A stretch of DNA of 64,000 nucleotides, taken from Gilvimarinus polysaccharolyticus. Its GTDB lineage: Bacteria > Pseudomonadota > Gammaproteobacteria > Pseudomonadales > Cellvibrionaceae. Position 1 is the first letter of the stretch. The number at the start of each line of letters is the position of its first letter. The notes under the pieces were generated by a model that searched no databases, was not told the origin of the DNA, and worked only from the letters and a program-made list of their open reading frames with translations. The stretch lies in assembly GCF_001187555.1 (NCBI RefSeq), contig NZ_LFIJ01000002.1, forward strand, positions 869,920 to 933,919. The letters run 5' to 3'. This document shows positions 55,038 to 63,423 of this stretch, in pieces. Position numbers and translations under genes: made by a program.

Positions 55038-58000
55038 ATGGTTGCTCGTACCTTTTTGGCAAAATTAGTTGCCCCTATGCTGCTGGCTGTTGTGGTGTCG
55101 CCGGCGGTTACCGCAAAAAGCATTGCCGGCGAGGCAATCGCTGTTGATCTGCAATCGCTCGATTGCGCGATAAGCCCCAATTCGGCCTCTGCCTCTTTGC
55201 CCTTGCCAGGCTCCGTTCCGTTAGTCGACTACGAGCAAACCCTTTACCCTTGGGTGATAAACCGCGAATACGCCGCTTTAGGTTGGTGCCACGACAAAGA
55301 AGTGCGCGATACCGGCCCGTTTGTGGATGGCCAGTACCATGGCACCCACCCAGCGGTGCTGATTTATTACTCACCTAACATGATGGCGTGGTTGCTCAAC
55401 CGCGAGCAAGGTATTGCCGGTGATATCCCCGATGGCGCGATGATTATTAAAGAGATGTACGGCGCGCCGGCGCAAATCTACCGCGATATACGCCGTCTTA
55501 AAAGCGCGGATGAGTCCGAGTCGCTGCGGCTGCAACAGCTTGCGGACTGGACGGTGATGGTGAAAGACGCCAACGCTTCAAGTGATGGTTGGTTTTGGGC
55601 CAGTGTCTCGGCGCCCACCTTGGTAGACGGCAAATTACAAAGCCAAAAAGAGGCGGTTAAAGCGCAGCTGGATACCCGCGAAAACAACAACCGGGAAAAC
55701 TCCTACGTGGCGACCAATGGCGTTCGCCTGTCCGGTTTTGGCATGCCCTGTCTGCGCTGCCATGCCTCGGCCGAAAATGAGCTCACCTTTGCCAGCCTGC
55801 GCAACATTAAGGGCTTTGAGGCTAAGGGTGATCCGTTGCGGTTTCTTGACGACAACTCTTGGCGCACTGCCAGCCACTTTGCTAAGTATCCGCTATCGTT
55901 GCTGCTGGACGATCCAGAATTAAAAACCATATTCGATATTCCGCTGGCGCAATTGCCTTGGTCTACCCAGCAGCGTGTGAGAGGCGCGGCTGTTAATGCC
56001 TCGTTTAACGAGCACGACCGCGATGCCCAACTGGATGCGGCCGCTCACGCCAAGTCTCAAGCCGCAGAAACCCCGAGTAACGAGGCTTACATCAACCAGT
56101 CTTTTCTGCAGGCGTTCCCGCAAATTCCTAAGTTAAAAGCCGATCAGATTAAAAAGTTTCCCCAGCAGTGGTTAGATCATGTGGTGCAAAAAAGCGGTAA
56201 GCCGCAAGAGTATGTCACCTCGGATAATTGCCTTGGTTGCCACGGTGGCTTAAGCGCCGACACCTTTGGCACCACCATGTTTGTTGCCACCGGCCCCGAG
56301 TATGGCGATGGTTTTGATATCTCGGAATACGGCGAGTGGCGCTGGTCGCCTATGGGTTTGGCGGGTCGCGACCCTATTTTTCACGCTCAGCTAGAAAGCG
56401 AAATGGCAATTTTGGATGAAAACGCCAAACACCCAGAAGCATCTGGCTTAAAAGGCCCGTTAAAAGAAACCAAGCAGGCCGTAAATAACACCTGCCTGAG
56501 CTGTCACGGCGCCATGGGCCAGCGGCAACTAACCCTAGACGCGCACAACAACGAGAGCTTAGATAAAAACTTTAAAACCGATTATTTTTATTATACCGAG
56601 CAGCTATCCTCGGCCGAAAAGCCCAGCCAAGAGGAGCAGCAATATCATCAATACGGCGCGCTCGCTCGCGAAGGCATCAGCTGCATGGTGTGTCACAGTA
56701 TTGATGGGCCAGACGCGCAAGCCGTATCAAGCTGGAACCCGCCCACCGGTTGGGTCAGCTCGGGCGTGGCAGATAAAGAGCTGGCGTACTTGTTGTTTCA
56801 TAACTCCACCGGGCGTTTTGATAGCAGCGATGCCGGCACACTCAACGGCCCCTTCGATGTAGCGCAAAAGCCAATGGAGCATGCGTTAAATATAACGCCC
56901 AGCAAAAACGACTTTATTAAAAAGTCGGAATTGTGCGGTACTTGCCACACCATTAATCTGCCCAATATTGGCTCTAGCGATACCAGCTTGCCAGTACTGC
57001 AGGCCGCCGAAGTTAACCCGGCGTTTGCCGAGTACCCACACTCTATTGAGCAAGCAACCTTTTTAGAATGGCAAAACAGCGCCTTCGCCCAAGGCGATAC
57101 CGCTCAGAGCTGTCAGGATTGTCATATGCCCTCAAGCTTTGCCAGCGACGACATTTCGATTGAAGAGCTGATTAGCAAAATCGCCACCATCGAAGACAGC
57201 AACTACCCAGACGCCGACCACGGTTTAGCGGCCGACGAAATTGCCGTGCCGTTTCGCAAAGAGTACAAGCGCCACACCCACGTGGGGTTAAACGCCTTTT
57301 TGTTAAGCATGTTTAAACAGTTTGAGCCAATACTGGGAGTCGCCCCCAAAAGTTATATGACCGGCGCATCCGAGGCCGGGGTTGATTTGGCGCTAGAGAG
57401 CATGAAGCTGCAGGCGCGGGACAGTACCGTCGACATGAGCATCGATAAAATCCGTTTTGCAGAAAACACCTTAGTGGTCGATGTAACAACAAAAAATAAA
57501 ACGGGGCACCGTTTCCCCAGCGGCGTGGCGTTTCGGCGTGGCTTTATCGAGCTGTTAGTAAAAGACGGCGACAATCTTATTTGGAGTTCGGGGCGCACCA
57601 ATGATGCCGGTGTTATCGTCGATCACTCGGGCCAGCCTTTAACCACAGAGTTTTTACCCAATGGCGATTGCGGCCACCCGAATAACCAACCCGCCGGCTG
57701 TTACCAAGCGCATCATCAGGTTATTACCAGCGATAAACAGGTACAAATTTACGAAGAGCTAAACCGCAATAAAGCCCAGGAGTTTACCACCAGCTTTATT
57801 CACCGCGTGCACACCGTTAAAGATAACCGTTTGCTGCCCGACGGTTGGCGCGACTCATCGTTCTTTGAGCCACAAGGCGAGGTGATGACTCAATTTATGG
57901 AGGCGACAGACCCACACTTTGTGGGCACCGATCCTGATTACCAAGATCAAGGCGCAGGTTTTATCGGTAAAGATTCGCTGCAGTACCGTATCGACTTACC

Positions 58001-58214
58001 CGCGCAGTACCGGGGCAAACCGCTTACGGTAGAAGCAACTATGTATTACCAAGCGATACCGCCGTATTGGTTAAAGCAGCGTTTTGATTTAGCGCCCAAC
58101 GGCGAGGCCACCCGGCGTTTGCATTATTTGGCAAGCCGTTTGAATCTTGAGGGGACTATTTTTAAACAGTGGAAGTTTAGGATTAATACCGCTAGGGGGG
58201 TGGTTGAGCCGTAA
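55038..58214 (+). CDS. Six-haem c-type cytochrome with P460-like N-terminus
   Basis: The 1058-residue protein starts at 55038 (AAGGAG eight bases upstream) and has a signal peptide (about 1-27). Six CxxCH motifs are visible near residues 238 (CLRCH), 398 (CLGCH), 486 (CLSCH), 549 (CMVCH), 633 (CGTCH) and 692 (CQDCH). The N-terminal part up to the first haem (DGAMIIKEMY, WTVMVKDANASSDGWFW, then CLRCHASAENELTF) resembles cytochrome P460-like domains. The C-terminal third is haem-free and beta-rich, with NKTGHRFPSG as in multihaem dehydrogenase-like proteins. It probably acts in periplasmic electron transfer; the reaction is unknown, and I do not recognise the full family. Confidence 0.82.
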   Translation: MVARTFLAKLVAPMLLAVVVSPAVTAKSIAGEAIAVDLQSLDCAISPNSASASLPLPGSVPLVDYEQTLYPWVINREYAALGWCHDKEVRDTGPFVDGQYHGTHPAVLIYYSPNMMAWLLNREQGIAGDIPDGAMIIKEMYGAPAQIYRDIRRLKSADESESLRLQQLADWTVMVKDANASSDGWFWASVSAPTLVDGKLQSQKEAVKAQLDTRENNNRENSYVATNGVRLSGFGMPCLRCHASAENELTFASLRNIKGFEAKGDPLRFLDDNSWRTASHFAKYPLSLLLDDPELKTIFDIPLAQLPWSTQQRVRGAAVNASFNEHDRDAQLDAAAHAKSQAAETPSNEAYINQSFLQAFPQIPKLKADQIKKFPQQWLDHVVQKSGKPQEYVTSDNCLGCHGGLSADTFGTTMFVATGPEYGDGFDISEYGEWRWSPMGLAGRDPIFHAQLESEMAILDENAKHPEASGLKGPLKETKQAVNNTCLSCHGAMGQRQLTLDAHNNESLDKNFKTDYFYYTEQLSSAEKPSQEEQQYHQYGALAREGISCMVCHSIDGPDAQAVSSWNPPTGWVSSGVADKELAYLLFHNSTGRFDSSDAGTLNGPFDVAQKPMEHALNITPSKNDFIKKSELCGTCHTINLPNIGSSDTSLPVLQAAEVNPAFAEYPHSIEQATFLEWQNSAFAQGDTAQSCQDCHMPSSFASDDISIEELISKIATIEDSNYPDADHGLAADEIAVPFRKEYKRHTHVGLNAFLLSMFKQFEPILGVAPKSYMTGASEAGVDLALESMKLQARDSTVDMSIDKIRFAENTLVVDVTTKNKTGHRFPSGVAFRRGFIELLVKDGDNLIWSSGRTNDAGVIVDHSGQPLTTEFLPNGDCGHPNNQPAGCYQAHHQVITSDKQVQIYEELNRNKAQEFTTSFIHRVHTVKDNRLLPDGWRDSSFFEPQGEVMTQFMEATDPHFVGTDPDYQDQGAGFIGKDSLQYRIDLPAQYRGKPLTVEATMYYQAIPPYWLKQRFDLAPNGEATRRLHYLASRLNLEGTIFKQWKFRINTARGVVEP

Positions 58215-58222
58215 CGGCTCAA
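58204..58222 (+). terminator. Hairpin overlapping the cytochrome stop codon
   Basis: TTGAGCCG-TAA-CGGCTCAA is a perfect eight-base stem whose loop is the TAA stop codon itself, followed by GTGTGTTTGGG. It is likely to aid termination. Confidence 0.55.
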
Positions 58223-59003
58223 GTGTGTTTGGGTTGAGAGCATGATTGAGGTTCGTGTGGTTGGAGCTTTGTAGAGAAGTTAACTTATTTATGGACGCTG
58301 TGGAGTGCCGCCGAGGCGGGCTTTTTGTATGCCCGAGTCGCCGGGCGTGGCGAGTTACTTTTCTTTTGTTTGGGCAAAGTAAACTAACTCCGTCGCTCCT
58401 GCGCTTCCTTGCGCTCGCGGCATTAGTGCATCCATGCACGTCAAAGCCCACCCCGGCGCCCGGCCCTTCGTCGCTAAGCGTCCGGCCAGTAAGCACAGCT
58501 TACTGTCGTTCGATTACACACAAAGCAGCGCTTTGTAAACGCTAGATCTCACCCCTCATTCCTGCAAATTTTAGAGGGCCGCATCGACAGGCCGCGGCCC
58601 AGGCCGGCCTCTCTGCCTTCGGCATTCACCTTCTCCATGGCGTGGCGATGCTTGCGCAAACGCAGCCCAGGCTGCCCTCTCTGTCGCTCCGCGCCATTCA
58701 CCTTGTCCCTGTGCGCTTACCCCCAAAAATAGGCTTCCATTCGGCTGTATCTACGGGGTGTTTAAAAGCGGTGCTTCGTAGGTGGCTGTGAATCTGAGTG
58801 CCCAGATCGGATGATGAACACTCAAGGAAAGCCCATGAGTGTTGTGTGTGGATGTGATGTTTAAGAATAATATTTTCTAAACAATTCAATAAGTTAGTAG
58901 AGCTTGCGCGGTAGAAAAAAAAGATTAAATTAAACCCTAAATTAATCTTAGTCGCACTTTCCCCAGACAAGGAGCTGTCAAAATATGCCTATTCTCCCTC
59001 TGT
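58223..59003. repeat. Repeat-like non-coding region
   Basis: About 780 bp hold no credible gene. The segment 58300-58520 (from GCCGCCGAGGCGGGCTTTTT at 58307, which itself looks like a terminator, through GGCGAGTTACTTTTCTTTTG) resembles a sequence I recall as dispersed in many proteobacterial genomes, where it gives rise to spurious short reading frames. At 58588-58710 two related units, both of the form CTCTCTG...GCATTCACCTT or ...CCATTCACCTTGTCC, follow each other. GC drops sharply after 58850, marking entry into the AT-rich accessory segment. Confidence 0.5.
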
Positions 59004-59098
59004 ATTCAACGACTTCCATATCTAACTTCATCCAGTTTTTACTGGGGATAGGGTGCCTGGCGAAAATCCGATTGAGTCGTATGAATTAGCTGTTAGGC
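59004..59098. other. attC-like site (degenerate), left edge of cassette array
   Basis: GTTAGGC at 59092-59098, preceded by AATTAGCT, is a typical attC right core. Arms AGTCGTATGAAT (59075-59086) and ATTCAACGACT (59004-59014) pair with one bulge. CCAG-TTTTTA-CTGG forms an inner hairpin. A clean left core is not seen (ATTCAAC or ATCTAAC could serve). The first cassette gene starts 15 bp later. Confidence 0.45.
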
Positions 59099-59113
59099 TT
59101 CTAGGAGAGTTCA

Positions 59114-59887
59114 GTGATATTTCCCGGTGAAAACGAAAGACGAATAGTAATAGCAATTCTGTCTTTCTGCGTTGGCATATTTCTAGGCCTAATTGCTAAA
59201 ATTACGGACATTCAATTTAAAGACTATCTGCCTTCTGTGGTAACGCTAGTTGCTGCTTTTGCAGGTGCTTGGGCAGCATATTTGCTCCAAAGACGAAAGG
59301 AGTTGGAGAAAAGAGTTGAGGAGAAAGTTGATGCAGGAAATACAGCTATCTTCGCTCTAATGCGTTGCCACAACAGGTTTATTAGCATTCAACGGCAGGC
59401 AATAGACCCGTTCAGAGAGCATCCCGCTAGGTTTGTCGCAATCAGGCCAATAATTGGTGAAATGGTCTGTGGGTTGGAATTAGATTATGAATCTCTGTCT
59501 TTTCTATTTAAGTCAAAAAACCCAAACATGCTTAATGAGTTATCTTCAACTCAGGCAGAGGTTGAATCAACTGTTAATTTAATCAACCAAAGGTCAGAAG
59601 TTCATTTTAATTATGTGCAACCTGTCGCTGACAAGGCAGGCTTTCAAAATGGTCAAGATGTCACTCTCAATCAGATCAATGCTGCACTTGGTCATCGCCT
59701 AACGGAGACTATGAAAGATCTTACAGATCAGCTAATCGAGTTTGTAGATTTTATTGTTTCAGATACAGAGAAATTAATAGAGGAACTACACGAGTTACTG
59801 AAATCTGAGTTCAAAGGTCATGCAATTGTCAAAATGGAAAAGCCTAACAAATCAAAACAGCAAGGGCCTGCGGCCGGGACGCGCTAA
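59114..59887 (+). CDS. Two-TM protein of unknown function, cassette-encoded
   Basis: I do not recognise this 257-residue protein. It starts at GTG behind TAGGAGAGTTCA. Two TM helices (about 10-30 and 38-60) are followed by a basic RRKELEKRVEEK stretch and a long helical cytoplasmic part with coiled-coil character (150-240). The stop codon lies inside the attC site at 59842-59914, so the last dozen residues (KPNKSKQQGPAAGTR region) are encoded by the recombination site, as is common for integron cassette genes. Two-TM helical proteins of this size occur in cassette and defence settings, but no function can be assigned. Confidence 0.75.
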   Translation: MIFPGENERRIVIAILSFCVGIFLGLIAKITDIQFKDYLPSVVTLVAAFAGAWAAYLLQRRKELEKRVEEKVDAGNTAIFALMRCHNRFISIQRQAIDPFREHPARFVAIRPIIGEMVCGLELDYESLSFLFKSKNPNMLNELSSTQAEVESTVNLINQRSEVHFNYVQPVADKAGFQNGQDVTLNQINAALGHRLTETMKDLTDQLIEFVDFIVSDTEKLIEELHELLKSEFKGHAIVKMEKPNKSKQQGPAAGTR

Positions 59888-59914
59888 CGCGCGCCCCTGT
59901 TTGAGGCGTTAGGC
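59842..59914. other. Integron attC recombination site
   Basis: The site begins GCCTAAC (59842-59848, R'') and ends GTTAGGC (59908-59914, R'), exact complements that fit RYYYAAC/GTTRRRY. Inside, AAAACAGCAAGGGCC pairs with GGCGCCCCTGTTTGAG-type sequence (AAACAG and GGGC blocks match across the arms) with an unpaired extra base and a five-base spacer on each side, as in attC hairpins. Length is 73 bp. It separates two + strand gene modules. Confidence 0.8.
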
Positions 59915-59949
59915 ACCACTTACAACGAGAGATAATTAAAGGAAATAGA

Positions 59950-61056
59950 ATGTCACTATTAGACGAAGTAAATGAAAAACGTAAAGAAATTCGCACGGAT
60001 GGTTATGCAATGTCTATCAGTGAGTGGGCTTCTTTATATGAGAGTAAAGAGATTGATATTCATCCTGAATTTCAGCGCTTTTATCGCTGGGGTGATATTC
60101 AAAAAACGAATCTTATAGAATCTATTCTACTAGGGATTCCAATCCCCCCTGTCTTTGTCAGCCAAAGAAAAGATGGGATATGGGATGTCGTTGATGGCTT
60201 GCAGCGTTTATCAACAATTTATCAGTTTATGGGTGTTCTGAAAGATGAGAACCAGAACAATATCGACCCTTTAGTTCTTACAGGCACAAAATATTTGCCT
60301 AGCTTAGAAGGAAAAAAGTGGAATAACCCCGAAGATGAAGACAATTCATTTAGTCAAGAGCTTCGGTTAATTATTAAACGATCAAAGATAAATGTAAGCA
60401 TAATCCTGAAAGAAAGTGATGAAACAGCGAAATATGATCTTTTCCAACGCTTAAATACTGGCGGGTCAGATTTAAGCCCACAGGAAGTGCGAAACTGTAT
60501 TTTGGTCATGTTAAATAAAGATTTTTACACGTGGCTTCAAAGCTTGGCATCTTATGATCCTTTCCAAGAATGCATTTCTCTCAGCGACCGCCCGTTGAAA
60601 GAGTCGTATGACCTTGAACTAGCTCTTCGTTTTATAATTTTCACACTAATTGAAGAGAAAGAGCTGCATCAGTTAGGCGATGTAGGAATATTTATCACTG
60701 AAAAAATGAGAGCAATAGCTGTTGATGATGCCTTCGACAAGGTAATGTGGGAAAAACTATTCAAACAGACTTTTGACTTGCTTCAACATGAGTTGTCAGA
60801 CGAATCATTCAAACGATACAGTGTTCCTAAGAAAAAATTTACAGGTGGGTTTTTGTTGTCTCAATTCGAAGTTGTTGCTTATGGCGTGGGCTACAACTTG
60901 GCCAATACAAATGGCATGACAAACATTACCAAGACAGCAGCAAGTATTTGGAGTGATGAGAGGTATACCAGCTGGTCTGGCTCTGGGATAACTGCGACTA
61001 GAAGACTACCTAGAATCCTTCCGTTCGGACGGGAGGTTTTTGATGTCCGCAATTAG
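59950..61056 (+). CDS. DUF262 domain protein
   Basis: The 368-residue protein has a DUF262 (GmrS/ParB-like nuclease superfamily) domain: PEFQRFYRW (39-47), VVDGLQRLSTI with the D-G-x-Q-R nucleotide motif (81-90) and DLFQRLNTGGSDLSPQEVRNCIL. The C-terminal half is helical, and I see no HNH/DUF1524 nuclease motif like those of full GmrSD enzymes. DUF262 proteins occur in anti-phage systems such as GmrSD, BrxU and SspE, where the domain binds nucleotide and controls nuclease action. It begins 35 bp after the attC site and overlaps the HEPN gene by 14 bp, so the two are one unit. Confidence 0.88.
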   Translation: MSLLDEVNEKRKEIRTDGYAMSISEWASLYESKEIDIHPEFQRFYRWGDIQKTNLIESILLGIPIPPVFVSQRKDGIWDVVDGLQRLSTIYQFMGVLKDENQNNIDPLVLTGTKYLPSLEGKKWNNPEDEDNSFSQELRLIIKRSKINVSIILKESDETAKYDLFQRLNTGGSDLSPQEVRNCILVMLNKDFYTWLQSLASYDPFQECISLSDRPLKESYDLELALRFIIFTLIEEKELHQLGDVGIFITEKMRAIAVDDAFDKVMWEKLFKQTFDLLQHELSDESFKRYSVPKKKFTGGFLLSQFEVVAYGVGYNLANTNGMTNITKTAASIWSDERYTSWSGSGITATRRLPRILPFGREVFDVRN

Positions 61057-61693
61057 AACCAAAGAGAACTTGGTTGATAAAGTCAGTCAGGATCACGTTT
61101 GGCGATTACGTGAAATCTCTGAATTAAAAAATCTAATTGAAGAGCCTACAATCTCTGAGTTAAGAAAGAGAGTTCTTTGCAGGTCAGGAATCGCCTTGCT
61201 TTATGCTCACTGGGAGGGCTTTGTAAAAAAATCAGGCACATACTTCTTGGAGTATGTGGCGGCACAAAGACATAATATTTCTGAGTTACAAGGCAATTTT
61301 GTAACCCTCCTTGTTAGAGGGAAAATAGATAGAGCTAGTGAATCTAATAAATATTCTGCATTTGGTGAGGTAACTAGATATATCATTGAAAATCAAACAA
61401 CCAGAGCTCGAATCCCTGTAAAAAATGTCGTTGACACCCAATCCAACCTTTCGACTAATGTTCTTAAAGAAATTATGTGGTGCTTGGGTTTAGATTATGA
61501 ACTTTTTGAAGCTAAAGAAAAGCTCATAGATTTAAAGCTTGTGGGCAGAAGAAACCATGTGGCACATGGAGAAGCAATAGAGATAGATATTAAAGACTTC
61601 TTTGAAATGGTTGATGAGGTTATAGGGTTAATGGCTACGTTCAAAAACCTTTTAGAGAATTCATGCGTTACAGAATCGTACAAAGCAGCATAG
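61043..61693 (+). CDS. HEPN domain protein (MAE_28990/MAE_18760-like), putative RNase
   Basis: The 216-residue protein starts at ATG 61043 with GGGAGG seven bases upstream, inside the end of the DUF262 gene. LLYAHWEGFVKKSGTYFLEY is the signature of the MAE_28990-type HEPN family, and RNHVAH (Arg170-x4-His175) is the HEPN RNase active-site motif. HEPN proteins act as RNases in toxin-antitoxin and abortive-infection systems. Translational coupling implies that DUF262 controls or assists it. Target RNA and trigger are unknown. Confidence 0.87.
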   Translation: MSAIRTKENLVDKVSQDHVWRLREISELKNLIEEPTISELRKRVLCRSGIALLYAHWEGFVKKSGTYFLEYVAAQRHNISELQGNFVTLLVRGKIDRASESNKYSAFGEVTRYIIENQTTRARIPVKNVVDTQSNLSTNVLKEIMWCLGLDYELFEAKEKLIDLKLVGRRNHVAHGEAIEIDIKDFFEMVDEVIGLMATFKNLLENSCVTESYKAA

Positions 61694-61710
61694 AGATTAA
61701 GAAAAGATAT

Positions 61711-61820
61711 TGGGGTCAGGCCTTACAATTCACATGCCCTAGAGTCTCGAAGCGGAAGTGTCGGGGTCAGGCCTTACAATTTACACATGCGAAAATACTC
61801 TAGAATTTAAACTCTAAGTA
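61711..61820 (+). repeat. GGGGTCAGGCCTTACA repeats, types A and B in tandem
   Basis: Two copies of GGGGTCAGGCCTTACAATT lie at 61712-61730 and 61763-61781. The first continues CACATGCCCTAGAGTCTCGA (type A) and the second continues TACACATGCGAAAATACTC then TAGAATTTAAACTCTAAG (type B). They start 18 bp after the HEPN stop codon. CGTTAGCTG (61822-61830), which resembles an attC right core, follows. Confidence 0.85.
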
Positions 61821-61864
61821 TCGTTAGCTGTATTTATCAGAATAAGAAGTACATGGAGAGTGGA

Positions 61865-62455
61865 ATGTGGCTTAAAGATGTAGAGCTTGAATCAGAAACA
61901 ATAAAATTGATCCCGTTAACTAACGAGCATTCCGGTGCTTTAGTTGAGGCTTCAGCTGACGGTGATCTCTGGGAGCTTTGGTTCACCTCAGTACCAAATA
62001 AAGAAAATATCAATAGTTACATTGCTAGTGCTCTAGAGCAAAAATCTAAAGGTTTAGCTTTGCCATTTGTTGTTGTGGAAAAATCGAGTGGTCGGGTTAT
62101 TGGCTCTACCCGTTTTTGTAATGCCGATCCAGTTAATCAGCGAGTTGAAATTGGCTACACTTGGTACAGTAAAAGCTTCCAGCGAACCTCCTGTAATACA
62201 GAATGTAAATTATTACTTTTGACCTATGCTTTTGAAATTTTAGGCAGCATTGCTGTTGAGTTAAGAACAAGTTGGCATAATCATGCATCAAGAGCCGCAA
62301 TAGCAAGGCTAGGAGCAAAACAAGACGGTGTGCTACGAAACCACCAGCAACTGCCTAACGGTGGTTATCGAGATACGGTAGTATTTTCAATTATTAATGC
62401 CGAGTGGCTTTGTGTAAAAGAAAGCTTAAAATTTAAGTTGTCGACATACAGCTAA
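61865..62455 (+). CDS. GNAT family N-acetyltransferase (RimJ/RimL type)
   Basis: The 196-residue protein (ATG at 61865 with GGAGAG six bases upstream; an ATG 12 bp earlier lacks a ribosome site) is a GNAT acetyltransferase of the RimJ/RimL/Acetyltransf_3 type: IKLIPLTNEHSGALVEAS, VIGSTRFCNADPVNQRVEIGYTWYSKSFQRTSCNTECKLLLL and VELRTSWHNHASRAAIARLGAKQDGVLRNH are the usual blocks. It acetylates an amine on an unknown protein, peptide or small molecule. Its stop codon is inside AGCTAAC, the left end of an attC-like site. Confidence 0.88.
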   Translation: MWLKDVELESETIKLIPLTNEHSGALVEASADGDLWELWFTSVPNKENINSYIASALEQKSKGLALPFVVVEKSSGRVIGSTRFCNADPVNQRVEIGYTWYSKSFQRTSCNTECKLLLLTYAFEILGSIAVELRTSWHNHASRAAIARLGAKQDGVLRNHQQLPNGGYRDTVVFSIINAEWLCVKESLKFKLSTYS

Positions 62456-62562
62456 CAAAGCAATGGGCCTATTCTTTGGTTTATGATTCTTTACTATCCA
62501 TTTTTAATGGGGTAAGAAATAGCAAGGCGGCATCACAACTAAAAGGCCTTAGCCCGTTATAA
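62450..62562. other. attC-like site after the GNAT gene
   Basis: AGCTAACAAAG at 62450-62460 and CCCGTTATAAAC ending near 62564 resemble attC cores of the longer VCR-like type (TAACAAA ... GCCCGTTA). GGGCCT and AGGCCTTAGCCC pair across the arms, and TTCTTTAC...CCATT-TTTA-AATGG...GTAAGAA forms an inner hairpin. The cores deviate from RYYYAAC/GTTRRRY, so this is weaker than the 59842 site. Confidence 0.45.
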
Positions 62563-62568
62563 ACTACA

Positions 62569-62590
62569 GGGGCAGGCCTTATAATTCACA
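62569..62590 (+). repeat. Degenerate GGGGCAGGCCTTATAATTCACA repeat copy
   Basis: A copy of the family repeat with one base lost and one changed in the core, directly after the attC-like site and just before the next full copy. Confidence 0.7.
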
Positions 62591-62601
62591 AAGGAGATAT
62601 T

Positions 62602-62671
62602 GGGGTCAGGCCTTACAATTCACATGTCCTAGAGTCTCGAAGCGTAAATGTAGAATGTAAGGCCTGACCCC
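62602..62671. repeat. Type A repeat paired with an inverted copy (hairpin)
   Basis: GGGGTCAGGCCTTACA at 62602-62617 is exactly complementary to TGTAAGGCCTGACCCC at 62656-62671, giving 16-base arms around a type A centre (CACATGTCCTAGAGTCTCGA follows the first arm). The layout is like a REP/BIME unit. Confidence 0.85.
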
Positions 62672-62707
62672 GCAGTTTGTGAGAAAAACGCAGAAGGGAG
62701 CATTTAA

Positions 62708-63265
62708 GTGTGGCGTAGCTATATATTACTAGTGCTAATCGGGTCGGTTGCTGCAACGGGTGCGTTGGCATATGCCTACACGAACTGGGTATATACAGGC
62801 ATGTTGTGCATTTTGGTGATGGTGTTAGGTGCTTGGGGGATTTTTTATAATTTGAGAGCGATATGCAAGTCGTTAAATAGCTATCAATGGTGCAAGGTAG
62901 AATATAGGCTTTTTGAGTCGAAGGTAATCTTTATTGCTTCGCCAAAAGGTACGGGGCATTTTGATCACTATGAATCTCACTTTACATTAGAATATGAGTT
63001 TGGTGGTAAGTTGTATCGCCGAACCTCAGATAAAATAAATTTAAATTTGACGAACAACTTTCCTAATGCCAAGCAGGCCAGCAGGTATATCGACGAGGTT
63101 CGCTCGGGAAAATACGGAAATAAGGTTTTGGTTGACCCTAATAACCCTAATGTCGCGTACCTGAGGCCAGGAGTGACTAGAGATCAACTTGGGATGCTAA
63201 CAATTTCATTGATTTTGTTCTTGACGTCTATGTTGACAGTGCTTGGTGTGATCGTGTGGCAATAG
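62708..63265 (+). CDS. DUF3592 family membrane protein
   Basis: The 185-residue protein starts at GTG behind AAGGGAGCATTTAA. It has two N-terminal TM helices (about 5-25 and 28-52), a DUF3592-type domain (about 60-155: FTLEYEFGGKLYRRTSDKINLNL, GNKVLVDPNNPNVAYLRPGV) and a third TM helix at the C-terminus. Members occur often in integron cassettes and near toxin or immunity genes, with unknown function. It lies between two repeat clusters. Confidence 0.78.
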   Translation: MWRSYILLVLIGSVAATGALAYAYTNWVYTGMLCILVMVLGAWGIFYNLRAICKSLNSYQWCKVEYRLFESKVIFIASPKGTGHFDHYESHFTLEYEFGGKLYRRTSDKINLNLTNNFPNAKQASRYIDEVRSGKYGNKVLVDPNNPNVAYLRPGVTRDQLGMLTISLILFLTSMLTVLGVIVWQ

Positions 63266-63335
63266 TGTATTCGTAGTTTGTTTTAGCTGTTAATGGTAAG
63301 AAAGATATAAATTTTTCTAATTTTCGGAAGATATT

Positions 63336-63384
63336 GGGGTCAGGCCTTACAATTCACAAGATGTTGGGGTCAGGCCTTACAAAT
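63336..63384 (+). repeat. Two tandem GGGGTCAGGCCTTACA repeats
   Basis: Copies at 63336-63354 and 63366-63384 are 30 bp apart, the second continuing AAATCACATGTCGCAAATTC. They follow the DUF3592 gene by 70 bp. Confidence 0.85.
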
Positions 63385-63423
63385 CACATGTCGCAAATTC
63401 TGAAAGAAAAGAATATGAGTGTC

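Noticed and set aside
58089-58545. Two opposing reading frames of 99-135 codons
   Set aside because: They lie in repeat-like GC-rich non-coding DNA, one overlaps the cytochrome gene antisense, and neither has a ribosome site or recognisable fold.
59950-61056. Complete GmrSD type IV restriction enzyme
   Set aside because: No DUF1524/HNH segment is visible in the C-terminal half, so only the DUF262 part is supported.
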